A stretch of 64,000 nucleotides of DNA from Flavobacterium sp. BFFFF1 (GCF_002256285.1 NZ_NKJE01000001.1:1-64000), one strand, 5' to 3'. Positions 45,315-53,412 are shown, counted from the first letter of the stretch. Numbers and translations are program-made. Notes: generated by a model from the sequence alone, not told the origin.

Positions 45315-47414
45315 TTAGTAGAACAAACTCCTGTTGTCTTCTATCTCCGCATCCTTCTTTAGAGAGGCAGAAACACCTTCAAGAGATACCGAATTGGCAT
45401 CCTTGATTTTCGCTACGTACTCTTTGTATGATGGAAAAGCAGGCGCTTTAGTATATGACGTAGTTTTCACGACATAAACACCAAGTGTTCCCTCAATCGG
45501 CGCAGAAACCTTATTGGCAGGTGTATTGATTGCTGTAGCCACCACTCTCGGCTCAAAGCCAACTCCTTCAAGGCTCGCATTTTCGATAGTCTTGTCAGTC
45601 GCAGTCATTACTTTTGAAGCAGACGCAGCAGCAATAGCTTCTAACGAACTTCCTTTCAATTTTGCTTTGATGATCGCCAGTTTCTTTTGATTTTTAAGTT
45701 TTGTTTCAATCATCGGGCGTGCTTCGTCCAAAGGTAAAAGCCCTTCCGCATTTACTTTTTTAAGCCTAACGATTACATTTCCTGTGTTTGGTACTTCGAA
45801 TCTTTCCACATCACCAACGTTTGTTTTCTTGTTGAACGCCCATTTCACGATTTCCCTTTGTGCTGTTACGCTACCAACATTCTCATCCATTGCTTTAACT
45901 TTAACGGATGGATTGATTGTAAGTTTGTTTTCTTTGGCTACCTGGTCGAAAGATTTCGTTTTGGTATCCATCTGGAATTTCAATGCTTTAGTATGGCTTG
46001 CGTTGTTTGTTTCCTCAGAGGCCTGAATTTTCTTCGCAATTGTCGCAAGGCGAACACCATCCTGAATGTCTGTTACTTTGATAATATGGTAACCGAATTC
46101 CGTTTCAACAATACCTAATTTTCCAATTGGGTTTGAGAACATATAATCAGCAAACTTCTTTGTAAGGTTGTTGCCATCTTTTTTGAAGTATCCTAAATCA
46201 CCGCCTTGTTGTTTCGAAGAGTCATCAGAATTCGTCATCGCAACCATAAAGAACGTATCTGGTTTTGCATTCAATTGCGCTAAAAGTTCGTTTGCTTTTG
46301 CAGCAGCTTCTTCCTTAGACCTGGTTACGTTTGGATTAGCCCTCATAGCACCTTTGTAAGCCAAAAGGACGTGGCTGGCCTTTACGTTAACTCCAGCCTG
46401 TCTGCCCATTCCGCGGCTTAGGAAATAACCATCATTCACGGTATATGGACCGAAAACCTCACCTGCCGGCAAATTGTAAAGTTGCTCAGCAAATTGTGCA
46501 GGAAGCTTGTCTTTTGCAACATACGTTGAATCAAAAGGCAGCTCAGAATTTTTGTTTACAAATTCAGCGATGTTCGTAGCATTCTTAAACCCAGGAATGG
46601 TATCATTTTTACCCGTCGTAGGATTGTAAGCAACGCTAGGAAGTAAAAGGGCATCGATTTGAGATTTTACCGCAGCTTCATCTGCTTTCGATGGCTTATC
46701 ATCGATAATCACATAGTCAACCTCGCGGTTTTCCTCAGCTTTATATCTTTTCTCGTCTTTCCTCATGTAGGCAATAATCTCGTCATCAGAAACTTTTACG
46801 TCACTGTCTTTTACGGTAGAGTATAGCACGGATACATAATCGAAACTGACTTTATCCGCTTCCATTTTGTATTTCAGTTTTCCTTCCAACTCCGTAGTAT
46901 AAGAACCTGCTTTCAAAAGCGTCCTGTAAATTTGTTTACGGGCATTTTCACCAGCTTCCTTTTTTGTTTCCACTACGAATTTCTTTTCATCCGGACCTTT
47001 AGAAGCCAATGCATCGAATTTCAAAATATCAAATGCGCCGGCTGCATTAAAAAACATTTGGTTTTGACCAATATTTGGATTTTGCTTCAGAACATCAACA
47101 ACCTGCTCGTCACCAACCTGAATTCCAGCCTTATCCAACTGTTCGTCAAGCAGGGCATTACTTACTTCATATTCCCAAAGGTAATTGACCGCCTGGCTTG
47201 TAGAAGCGCCCGGAGAATTTTTCTGAACGTTCTCCACTTTAGTCCTGAAATCGGCCATAGCAATATCATGCCCGTTTACGCTTCCAATATTATTGGTGCT
47301 TTTTCCGAATAGGTCGCTATGAACAAGGTCGGTAAGTATAAATGCGAATAGACAAAAGCCGATAACTACTATAAGTAAAATCGAACGTTGCCTGATTTTT
47401 GATAAAACTGCCAT
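45315..47414 (-). CDS. Periplasmic folding factor, PpiD/SurA-like peptidylprolyl isomerase
   Basis: The 699-residue protein has an N-terminal membrane anchor (RSILLIVVIGFCLFAFILTDL), a SurA_N-type helical chaperone region, and a parvulin domain (VKASHVLLAYKGAMRANPNV, then GGDLGYFKKDGN, PIGKLGIVETEFGYHIIKV). A second, degenerate parvulin-like region may follow. It resembles PpiD, a foldase facing the periplasm near the Sec translocon. It lies downstream of the CNNM/CorC gene on the same strand, 107 bp away, as the last gene before the bidirectional terminator. Confidence 0.93.
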   Translation of the reverse strand: MAVLSKIRQRSILLIVVIGFCLFAFILTDLVHSDLFGKSTNNIGSVNGHDIAMADFRTKVENVQKNSPGASTSQAVNYLWEYEVSNALLDEQLDKAGIQVGDEQVVDVLKQNPNIGQNQMFFNAAGAFDILKFDALASKGPDEKKFVVETKKEAGENARKQIYRTLLKAGSYTTELEGKLKYKMEADKVSFDYVSVLYSTVKDSDVKVSDDEIIAYMRKDEKRYKAEENREVDYVIIDDKPSKADEAAVKSQIDALLLPSVAYNPTTGKNDTIPGFKNATNIAEFVNKNSELPFDSTYVAKDKLPAQFAEQLYNLPAGEVFGPYTVNDGYFLSRGMGRQAGVNVKASHVLLAYKGAMRANPNVTRSKEEAAAKANELLAQLNAKPDTFFMVAMTNSDDSSKQQGGDLGYFKKDGNNLTKKFADYMFSNPIGKLGIVETEFGYHIIKVTDIQDGVRLATIAKKIQASEETNNASHTKALKFQMDTKTKSFDQVAKENKLTINPSVKVKAMDENVGSVTAQREIVKWAFNKKTNVGDVERFEVPNTGNVIVRLKKVNAEGLLPLDEARPMIETKLKNQKKLAIIKAKLKGSSLEAIAAASASKVMTATDKTIENASLEGVGFEPRVVATAINTPANKVSAPIEGTLGVYVVKTTSYTKAPAFPSYKEYVAKIKDANSVSLEGVSASLKKDAEIEDNRSLFY

Positions 47415-47521
47415 TTTGTATATCTGTTAATTTTAAATTCAGTTTGCGAAAATACAATTATCTGTCAAATAATTGTACTTAACACCTATATTTTCAAAAA
47501 AAAATTCGGTTTTTTTTTCGC

Positions 47522-48781
47522 TTACTCGCGCACAGTCAGCTTTACAAGCTCAATTTTCTTGTCTGTAGAGGCTTCAATATAAAAATGGAACGAATCTATC
47601 CCAATGTTTTCGCCCTGTTGCGGAATTTCCTTCGTGTGGTTTACAATAAATCCGCCGAGCGTACTGTACGAATCGCTTTCGGGAATATGCAGTTTATAAT
47701 TTTCATTGATGTATTCCACGTCAAGCCTGGCTGAAAACATGTAGACATTGGGCTCAAGCTCATTTTCAATCAGGCTGTCATCGGCATCATGTTCGTCTTC
47801 AATCTCCCCGAACAGTTCCTCGACGATATCCTCAATCGTGATCATTCCGGAAGTACCGCCATATTCGTCAAGCACAATGGCTACATTTTTGCGTTTCTTC
47901 GTCAACAGGTTCATCACATCTTTGATCAGCATGGTTTCCGGAACAAATTCCACAGGAATCATGACGGATTTGATGGTCTTTGGTTTTTTAAATAATTCAA
48001 AAGAGTGCACATAGCCAATAATGTCGTCAAGCGAATTTTGGTAAACCAGAATTTTCGAATAGCCGGTTTCGATGAACAACTGTTTTAAATCATGGACAGA
48101 ATCGTGAATTTCGACTGCAGCGATTTCCGTTCGCGGATTCATAATGTCGCGGGCTTTCACGCCTGAGAATTCAAGCGCATTCTGGAAAATCTGGATTTCT
48201 GAATCCACCTCGGCATCGTCTTCGACGGCGTTCATTTGTTCGGTAATGTAATTCCCCAACTCGATTTTACTAAAAAAAACCTGCTCCTGGTCGCCATCAG
48301 ATTTAAAAACCTTACGGAGGATAAAATCTGAAATCCACATAATGAAGCCCGATATGAAATAAAAAAGCTGGTAAAAAAAATAGGCCGGAACTGCAAAAAT
48401 CTTAATCAGGCTGTTGGCATACACCTGAAAAAAAACTTTAGGAAGAAACTCCGACGTAATTAATATTATGAATGTCGATATTACGGTCTGGATCAATAGC
48501 GCAGTGAATCCCACAGCAACCAGGTTGAGTTCCTTCATCCAGCGGACGATCATTTCACCCATAACGAAACCGTATACCACGAGCGCGATATTGTTTCCAA
48601 TTAGCATCGACGCAATAAATTTTGACGGTTTTTCGGTGAGTTTGGTTAGAATTTTTGAAATAAACGTATCCTGCATTTTTTCAATACCCAGATACACTTT
48701 ATTGGAGGAAATGAAGGCAATCTCCATGCCTGAAAAAAAAGCGGAAAGTATTAAACACGATATGATAATACCTACTTCCAT
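47522..48781 (-). CDS. CNNM/CorC-type membrane protein (hemolysin family)
   Basis: The 419-residue protein has a DUF21 (CNNM) membrane domain with four helices starting VGIIISCLILSAFFSGMEIA. Two CBS domains follow (KARDIMNPRTEIAAV, KSVMIPVEFVPETMLIKDVM), then VLDEYGGTSGMITIEDIVEE and a CorC_HlyC C-terminal domain (YSTLGGFIVNHTKEIPQQG). Family members are linked to Mg2+ or Co2+ transport; the older name hemolysin is historical. It sits 3 bp after the small membrane-protein gene and belongs to the coaX-lptC cluster. Confidence 0.93.
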   Translation of the reverse strand: MEVGIIISCLILSAFFSGMEIAFISSNKVYLGIEKMQDTFISKILTKLTEKPSKFIASMLIGNNIALVVYGFVMGEMIVRWMKELNLVAVGFTALLIQTVISTFIILITSEFLPKVFFQVYANSLIKIFAVPAYFFYQLFYFISGFIMWISDFILRKVFKSDGDQEQVFFSKIELGNYITEQMNAVEDDAEVDSEIQIFQNALEFSGVKARDIMNPRTEIAAVEIHDSVHDLKQLFIETGYSKILVYQNSLDDIIGYVHSFELFKKPKTIKSVMIPVEFVPETMLIKDVMNLLTKKRKNVAIVLDEYGGTSGMITIEDIVEELFGEIEDEHDADDSLIENELEPNVYMFSARLDVEYINENYKLHIPESDSYSTLGGFIVNHTKEIPQQGENIGIDSFHFYIEASTDKKIELVKLTVRE

Positions 48782-48784
48782 AAA

Positions 48785-48979
48785 TTATTGTCTCCGGTTC
48801 CGTTCCTCAATCCTCGCCATAAAACGCCTGCGGAAGAAAAACATGAAAAGACATGATACAGCCAGCACAAGGAAGAGCCATCGTTGGTCAGAACCGGTAT
48901 CCCAGACCTCGATACACTTGTAAATACTAAATGCACAGATGACTAAATAAAGGTAAGTAGTGTATTTTAGAATGCCCAT
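48785..48979 (-). CDS. Small two-helix membrane protein
   Basis: The 64-residue protein starts MGILKYTTYLYLVICAFSIY and has a second helix RWLFLVLAVSCLFMFFFRRR followed by a basic end. It lies 3 bp from both neighbours, lptC and the CNNM gene, so it is certainly within the operon. I do not recognise a named family. The tight spacing on both sides supports a real gene. Confidence 0.75.
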   Translation of the reverse strand: MGILKYTTYLYLVICAFSIYKCIEVWDTGSDQRWLFLVLAVSCLFMFFFRRRFMARIEERNRRQ

Positions 48980-48982
48980 AAT

Positions 48983-49549
48983 TTATATTTTAGTTTTTGC
49001 AGATTCATTCAGTAGTCCTTTCACTTTCTGGAAGTTTACCCGCGTAAAGTCTTTATTAAAATCAATCCCTTCTCCAGTAGTTGACCCACTTTTGGGATCC
49101 GTAAACTTAAAGTTTTTTTCAGTAAAAAACCATTCGTTCTTTTGGTCAAAATACAATTGTTCCGTGGTCAGTTGCTGTCCATTTTCTGAACTGATCCGGA
49201 CATTGCCCCGTAAATCAATGATATCCGTTCCTTTAAAGCTGACGGCATAATCCGATTTCACGAAGGTCCGCTTTGCATTTTTATCGTAAAGCGTAAGGTC
49301 GATACCTTTCGGGAATTCTGTGAAAGGAAATTTAACGCCGCTGTAATCCAGCATTCTCGGACTCATTAATACTGCTGTGATTTTCCCGGAATCAGTGTAC
49401 TTCAGGTTAATCGTATCCGCTTCACCCGTCGGCATAAACTCAGAAAAATAAAACTTCTGCACATCCTTAAAGTTACTTTCACAACTCCAGAAAAACGGAA
49501 TTATGAAAAAGGACAACAACACCATCTTTATTTTCAATTTATGATTCAT
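48983..49549 (-). CDS. lptC: LPS export protein LptC (lipoprotein form)
   Basis: LptC bridges the LptB2FG exporter and LptA in moving LPS to the outer membrane. From MNHKLKIKMVLLSFFIIPFF the protein is 188 residues and has a lipobox FFWSCES, so it is a lipoprotein, as usual in Bacteroidota. The beta-jellyroll shows GKITAVLMSPRMLDYSG, IDLRGNVRISSENGQQL and LYFDQKNEWFFT, typical of the OstA/LptC fold. A longer frame to 49600 overlaps the upstream gene. It follows the outer-membrane-protein gene by 23 bp. Confidence 0.9.
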   Translation of the reverse strand: MNHKLKIKMVLLSFFIIPFFWSCESNFKDVQKFYFSEFMPTGEADTINLKYTDSGKITAVLMSPRMLDYSGVKFPFTEFPKGIDLTLYDKNAKRTFVKSDYAVSFKGTDIIDLRGNVRISSENGQQLTTEQLYFDQKNEWFFTEKNFKFTDPKSGSTTGEGIDFNKDFTRVNFQKVKGLLNESAKTKI

Positions 49550-49572
49550 AGGTTCCTCAGGGGAATTGTCGT

Positions 49573-50820
49573 TTAATCGTATCTTCTCTTCACAAACCAC
49601 TTGTCGTTTAGCGAAAGACTTAAGGTAAAGTTAGCATAATTTTCGCGTATCAGGCCTGCGGCTTTCGTGCCCCTTCTTCCCAATTCCACCCCAAGGTTAA
49701 CATTTGAGAAAGAGCCGTTCCCTACGGGCAATCCCAATCCAAAAGTGGCTGCCATATCTTCAATCGATTTTCCGGCAATCACCATTCCTGTATTCTCGTA
49801 ACGCAGACCGGCACGGTAAGTCACGCGTTTAAGGTAACCGCTGTATGCATTAAAATTCGGGATAAAATAGCCTCCTAACGAATATTTCTGTGAGTTTTCA
49901 TAACTTACGTTTGTGATGTCGTTGAACCTGCTGCCGAGATTTCCGGATTGGCGGAATGTGATTTCCGTACCCAACAACCATTTTCTTACAACGCCAAAAC
50001 CAGCACCGAAAGAGAATTTTGACGGTAGGTTCACAATTGTATTCGGAACATCGACGTCAATTTTATCAGTGCCTGCCGAAATGGCGCTGGTCACCGTCGA
50101 AATGGTACGCGCATTCGTAAGGGTTAGTCTGGTTTGTGGTGTAAACGTCGCACTTCCGAAGAAATCAAATTTTTTGTTGACTTTCGACTGGAACATCACG
50201 CCCGTATTTAAGGTAACACCTCTGATTTCCGAAATATTATCTTCCCTGGAACCCAACTGGACTTCCGGAAGGAATTCATAACTGATTGTTGAAATTTCCC
50301 CGAAATTGTATTCTGCATTCAGTCCGACATTCCACTTTGAATTCAACCGATACGCCGCTCCGGCAAAAGCTTTGTTCAATCCGCCTTTCCCTTCGAAACG
50401 TCGGCTGGAATCGTTACTGCCGATTTCAGCGAGGGTCTGTGTGCGATAACCTACCGAAGAGTAAGGCAGTAATCCAGCGGAAAATGCCATTTTGCCTATC
50501 GGTATAGCCAGTGCAACATAGTCAAGCGACGTTCTCGACGCCTTACTTTCCTGGGTATTTGAAATCAGTTTTGTACGGCTGTTTGTTGCACCCAGAGTAA
50601 ATGTAGTTAACCTTAATCCGGCAACAGACGCGGGATTTTGTAAGTTTAAATGTATACTGTCCGAAAAGACACTGACACCTCCCATAAAACGGTTTTCGGC
50701 GGCACCTTTAAAAGTGATATCACCAATACCGTAAAAAGAATAAGGAGAAGCAGTTCCTGATTGTGCACTCATTGCAAGGGAAAAAAGCAATACAATGCTT
50801 ACTAAGAATTTTTTAATCAT
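49573..50820 (-). CDS. Predicted outer-membrane beta-barrel protein
   Basis: The 415-residue protein has a signal peptide (MIKKFLVSIVLLFSLAMSAQ), followed by SPYSFYGIGDITFKGAAENRF and repeated amphipathic strands such as MAFSAGLLPYSSVGYRTQT and WNVGLNAEYNFGEISTISYE. It ends FTLSLSLNDKWFVKRRYD. The arrangement resembles barrel families such as FadL/PorV, but I cannot name a substrate. Its start overlaps the coaX stop by 8 nt, and lptC follows, so it is likely part of envelope assembly or transport. Confidence 0.82.
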   Translation of the reverse strand: MIKKFLVSIVLLFSLAMSAQSGTASPYSFYGIGDITFKGAAENRFMGGVSVFSDSIHLNLQNPASVAGLRLTTFTLGATNSRTKLISNTQESKASRTSLDYVALAIPIGKMAFSAGLLPYSSVGYRTQTLAEIGSNDSSRRFEGKGGLNKAFAGAAYRLNSKWNVGLNAEYNFGEISTISYEFLPEVQLGSREDNISEIRGVTLNTGVMFQSKVNKKFDFFGSATFTPQTRLTLTNARTISTVTSAISAGTDKIDVDVPNTIVNLPSKFSFGAGFGVVRKWLLGTEITFRQSGNLGSRFNDITNVSYENSQKYSLGGYFIPNFNAYSGYLKRVTYRAGLRYENTGMVIAGKSIEDMAATFGLGLPVGNGSFSNVNLGVELGRRGTKAAGLIRENYANFTLSLSLNDKWFVKRRYD

Positions 50821-51547
50821 TTTGATTTGTATAATGAAAGATATGGTTCAGACTTTCGAGTAGAAAATTTGAATTGGCAAATATGGTATTTTTTAATTGC
50901 TTAGCCAAAAATTCTGCATCGCCGCCCGTTAAAATTATTGTAAATTTTGGGCATTGCGCCTGATATTGCGCTATAAAGCCATCGATTTCATGAAGGACAC
51001 CATTTATGACTCCGGAGTGAATCGCTTCGTTTGTGGATTTTCCGATAAAATTCTCAGGATCCTGTCGCTCAAGCAGCGGAAGTTTTGCAGTAAATTGATG
51101 CAGCCCTTTATAGCGCAGCCTGATGCCCGGCGAAATTGCCCCGCCCAGGTATTCGTCCTGGTCATTTACAAAATCGTACGTAATGCATGTTCCGGCGTCA
51201 ATGACGAGTCTATTGTCTCCTGGATAAGCAAGTACAGCGCCCGCAGCAAGCACCATTCTGTCAATCCCAAGTGTTAATGGAGTCTCATAAAGGTTTTTAA
51301 ATGGGAACACATCTTGATGCGAAATCGTCCTGACATTCACCCTCTCGCTGAAAATCAAAAACTCTTCAAAGGCCGCTTTACCTACCGAAGCAATAACAAT
51401 ATCGGTGATGTTTCCATTTTCATTTAAAATTTTTAAAATTTTTTCCTGAAGCGTTTCGGTTTCGAAAAGAAAAGTGTCTACCAAAGTATGTTGTTCAAAG
51501 ACAGCGCCTTTGATTCTTGTATTCCCTGCATCGATGGTTAAAATCAT
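50813..51547 (-). CDS. coaX: Type III pantothenate kinase
   Basis: CoaX phosphorylates pantothenate, the first step of coenzyme A synthesis, and unlike type I kinases is not feedback-inhibited by CoA. The 244-residue protein opens MILTIDAGNTRIKGAVFEQH, the phosphate-1 motif, and carries LGIDRMVLAAGAVLAYPG, the VIDAGTCITYDFV segment and GGAISPGIRLRYKGLHQFTA, then ILTGGDAEFLAKQL. These are the ASKHA and CoaX motifs. It is the first gene of its cluster and overlaps the next gene by 8 nt. Confidence 0.96.
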   Translation of the reverse strand: MILTIDAGNTRIKGAVFEQHTLVDTFLFETETLQEKILKILNENGNITDIVIASVGKAAFEEFLIFSERVNVRTISHQDVFPFKNLYETPLTLGIDRMVLAAGAVLAYPGDNRLVIDAGTCITYDFVNDQDEYLGGAISPGIRLRYKGLHQFTAKLPLLERQDPENFIGKSTNEAIHSGVINGVLHEIDGFIAQYQAQCPKFTIILTGGDAEFLAKQLKNTIFANSNFLLESLNHIFHYTNQND

Positions 51548-51599
51548 GTCTGGCCTTTTGAGGGAGCGAAGTTACGAATTGATTTTTTTTAATATTTGT

Positions 51600-51630
51600 T
51601 TTGGATAAATTAAAAATCGTTCTATATTTG
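51600..51630 (+). promoter_or_regulatory. Promoter of tRNA-Phe
   Basis: TTTG at 51600-51603 and TATATTTG at 51623-51630 with a 19-nt spacer form the best match to the Bacteroidota promoter in the window. The tRNA 5' end is at 51646. Confidence 0.8.
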
Positions 51631-51645
51631 CCCCCGCTAACGCAA

Positions 51646-51718
51646 GGTACCTTAGCTCAGATGGTAGAGCAATGGACTGAAAATCCATGTGTCCCTGGTT
51701 CGATCCCTGGAGGTACCA
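51646..51718 (+). tRNA. tRNA-Phe (GAA)
   Basis: The 73-nt gene has acceptor GGTACCT/AGGTACC, D-arm GCTC/GAGC, anticodon stem ATGGA/TCCAT with loop CTGAAAA (anticodon GAA at 51679-51681), variable loop GTGTC and T-loop TTCGATC. CCA is not encoded. The T-stem reads CCTGG on both sides, which leaves a central U-U mismatch with four good pairs. The 3' half, from the anticodon onward, recurs in degenerate form at 52043-52097. Confidence 0.95.
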
Positions 51719-51722
51719 CTTA

Positions 51723-51754
51723 AACCCTGACATTTGTCGGGGTTTTTTGTTTTT
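51723..51754 (+). terminator. Terminator of tRNA-Phe
   Basis: AACCCTGAC, loop ATTT, GTCGGGGTT forms an 8-9-bp stem with one G-U pair, then T-rich sequence. The same sequence recurs identically at 52099-52130. Only 11 bp separate its end from the start codon of the GIY-YIG gene. Confidence 0.9.
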
Positions 51755-51765
51755 AGAAACTTACC

Positions 51766-52050
51766 ATGCATTATTTGTATATTGTATATTCAAAATCTGC
51801 TGACAAATACTATGTCGGGGAAACTTATGATGTCGCTGAAAGGTTATTAAAACAAAATAACCACCTTTATGACAACGCCTTCACCAAAATCGCTCACGAC
51901 TGGAGAGTGGTACTTGAATATGAGTGTCTGAACGAAAGCCACGCCGCGTATCTAGAACGTTTTATCAAGAAAATGAAAAGCAGAACTTTTATTTTGAAAA
52001 TCATCAATTCCCCTGAGATCCTCAACGATATCTCTTTAAAGCGAAAATAA
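51766..52050 (+). CDS. Small GIY-YIG nuclease family protein
   Basis: The 94-residue protein is nearly all GIY-YIG domain: LYI at residues 4-6 and YVG at 16-18 form the GIY-YIG motif, R26 lies in the helix after it, and E64 in AAYLERFIKKMKSR is the metal-binding Glu. The usual RLxxHN is RLLKQN, so the His is Gln here. DWRVVLEYE is typical of the stand-alone UPF0213/YhbQ-like group. No DNA-binding domain is attached. The gene lies between tRNA-Phe with its terminator and a degenerate repeat of the tRNA 3' half. Its stop codon (GAAAATAA) falls at the edge of that repeat. There is almost no room for a promoter of its own. A role as nuclease of a tRNA-targeted element is inferred. Confidence 0.88.
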   Translation: MHYLYIVYSKSADKYYVGETYDVAERLLKQNNHLYDNAFTKIAHDWRVVLEYECLNESHAAYLERFIKKMKSRTFILKIINSPEILNDISLKRK

Positions 52051-52130
52051 CCATGTGTCCCGGTTCCCCCGAAGCTTCGGGGCTGGAGGTACCACTTAAA
52101 CCCTGACATTTGTCGGGGTTTTTTGTTTTT
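52043..52130 (+). repeat. Degenerate duplicate of the tRNA-Phe 3' half and terminator
   Basis: GAAAAT, CCATGTGTCCC, GGTTC and CTGGAGGTACCACTTAAACC then CTGACATTTGTCGGGGTT match the tRNA-Phe gene and terminator at 51679-51754. Differences are two extra A after GAAAAT, one missing T before GGTTC, and replacement of GATCC in the T-loop by the perfect palindrome CCCCGAAGCTTCGGGG (52067-52082). It cannot be a working tRNA. Confidence 0.9.
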
Positions 52131-52250
52131 TGCAGTTGTTTGTCTTTCAATATGGACTGCTCCGCTTTAGCTATGCCACGGTTTCCATACTTAATCCAAA
52201 AAACTTCCGTTATTCTTTCGGACGTATGGTTCGAAAAATTAAATTTTAAT

Positions 52251-52258
52251 TATTTTTG
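52251..52258 (+). promoter_or_regulatory. Bacteroidota-type -7 box for exbB-like gene
   Basis: TATTTTTG matches TAnnTTTG, 52 nt before the exbB start codon at 52311. It supports that start over the longer open frame beginning at 52110. Confidence 0.5.
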
Positions 52259-52310
52259 TCGGGAGCCGTTTTTGGCCCGTACTAATTCACTCCTTAAAAC
52301 AACGACTTTT

Positions 52311-53030
52311 ATGATGTTCCTAAATTTCCTGCTGCAAGACAATACGGTTAAAGACACGATTGCCAATGCAGCAAACGCAGCAACAACTGACGCAACGGTA
52401 ACCGAAAAAATTTCCTACCTGTCTTTTGTACTGAAAGGCGGGGTGATGATCATCCCAATCATCGTGTTGCTGTTCTTCTGTATTTATGTGATTATTGAAC
52501 GCTATCTGTCCATCAAAAAAGTCACGAAACAGGACGTCATGATGATTAACGACATCAGGATGAACCTAAAAATGGGTAAAATTGACAATGCGCTCATGGT
52601 CTGCACCAGGCAGCCATCGGCTTCAGGAAATATTTTGCGGAGCGGCATCGCGCTTATCGGGCGCCCCATTAGCGAAATTGAGTCCGTTATGGATAAAACC
52701 GCAGATGTCGAAATTGCACAAATGGAAAAGGGACTGAGTTACCTGGGCCTTATTTCGGGTATCGCACCGATTCTTGGATTTATCGGCACCATTTCAGGGG
52801 TAATCAAGATCTTTTACAGCATCTCCAACTCAGGAAATTTAAACATCCAGACGATTTCAGGCGGACTTTACGAAAAAATGATCAGTTCCGGAGCAGGTCT
52901 TGTGGTGGGTGTCATTGCGTATGCAGGGTACCATTTGTTTAATATGATGATTGATAATTTCACGCTTAAAGTACAAAAACAAACGCTGGAGCTTATCAAC
53001 ATAATACACGAACCACAAAATGGGAATTAA
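52311..53030 (+). CDS. ExbB/TolQ-family proton channel subunit
   Basis: The 239-residue inner-membrane protein energises outer-membrane transport or integrity using the proton gradient, together with an ExbD/TolR partner. It starts MMFLNFLLQDNTVKDTIANA, has a first helix (GGVMIIPIIVLLFFCIYVII), a cytoplasmic helical domain, and two further helices with ISGIAPILGFIGTISGVIKI and GAGLVVGVIAYAGYHLFNM, the MotA/TolQ/ExbB signature. An upstream extension to 52110 would translate the tRNA-derived repeat, so it is rejected. It overlaps the exbD-like gene by 11 nt. Confidence 0.94.
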   Translation: MMFLNFLLQDNTVKDTIANAANAATTDATVTEKISYLSFVLKGGVMIIPIIVLLFFCIYVIIERYLSIKKVTKQDVMMINDIRMNLKMGKIDNALMVCTRQPSASGNILRSGIALIGRPISEIESVMDKTADVEIAQMEKGLSYLGLISGIAPILGFIGTISGVIKIFYSISNSGNLNIQTISGGLYEKMISSGAGLVVGVIAYAGYHLFNMMIDNFTLKVQKQTLELINIIHEPQNGN

Positions 53031-53412
53031 GAGAAACAAACGCTTCCATCCGGAAATACCGACGTCCTCACTGAGCGACATCATGTTCTTCCTGTTTTTG
53101 TTTTTCCTGATTATCTCGACTTTGGCGAATCCGAATGTGATCAAGCTGACGCTGCCGAAAGCAAAATCAAACGAAACAACGAACAAAGATCACATCACGT
53201 TATCGGTAACAGAAAACAAACAATATTTTGTAAACCAGGAAGAGATTCCGTTTGACCAGCTTGAAAGCACATTGGCACAGCGCACGTCGGCGGCTAATGA
53301 TAAAGTGGTCGTAGTACGCGTCCCAGCCGACAATAAGGTTCAGGATTTGGTAGACATTATGCAGATTGGCGTGAAACTCAAACTGAATTTCGTTATTGCC
53401 ACCTCGAAATAA
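53020..53412 (+). CDS. ExbD/TolR-family protein
   Basis: The 130-residue partner of the preceding channel protein has a short cytoplasmic start KRNKRFHPEIPTSSLSDIMF, a single membrane helix FFLFLFFLIISTLA with the Asp of SLSDIMFFL expected to carry protons, and a periplasmic domain (DHITLSVTENKQYFVNQEE, VVVVRVPADNKVQDLVDIM). It could energise TonB-dependent uptake or the Tol system. No TonB or TolA gene follows; a terminator ends the pair. Confidence 0.94.
   Translation: MGIKRNKRFHPEIPTSSLSDIMFFLFLFFLIISTLANPNVIKLTLPKAKSNETTNKDHITLSVTENKQYFVNQEEIPFDQLESTLAQRTSAANDKVVVVRVPADNKVQDLVDIMQIGVKLKLNFVIATSK

Larger units (their letters stand above)
51679..52130 (+). mobile_element. Candidate minimal mobile cassette: tRNA 3' half, GIY-YIG gene, tRNA 3' remnant
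   Basis: Two direct copies of a segment of about 80 bp (tRNA-Phe from the anticodon to its 3' end, plus terminator) flank a single GIY-YIG gene. Aligned on CCATGTGT, the copies are 366 bp apart. The first copy completes an intact tRNA; the second has no 5' half and has a palindrome in its T-arm. Recombination between the copies would leave a plain tRNA-Phe with its terminator. Mobility is inferred from structure only. Confidence 0.6.

Noticed and set aside
52043..52097. A second tRNA-Phe gene
   Set aside because: Only the 3' half is present, the T-arm is broken by a palindrome, and there is no 5' acceptor strand or D-arm.
52110..52310. N-terminal extension of the exbB-like protein
   Set aside because: The extra residues would be translated from the tRNA-derived repeat and terminator, and a -7 box at 52251-52258 places the transcript start after them.
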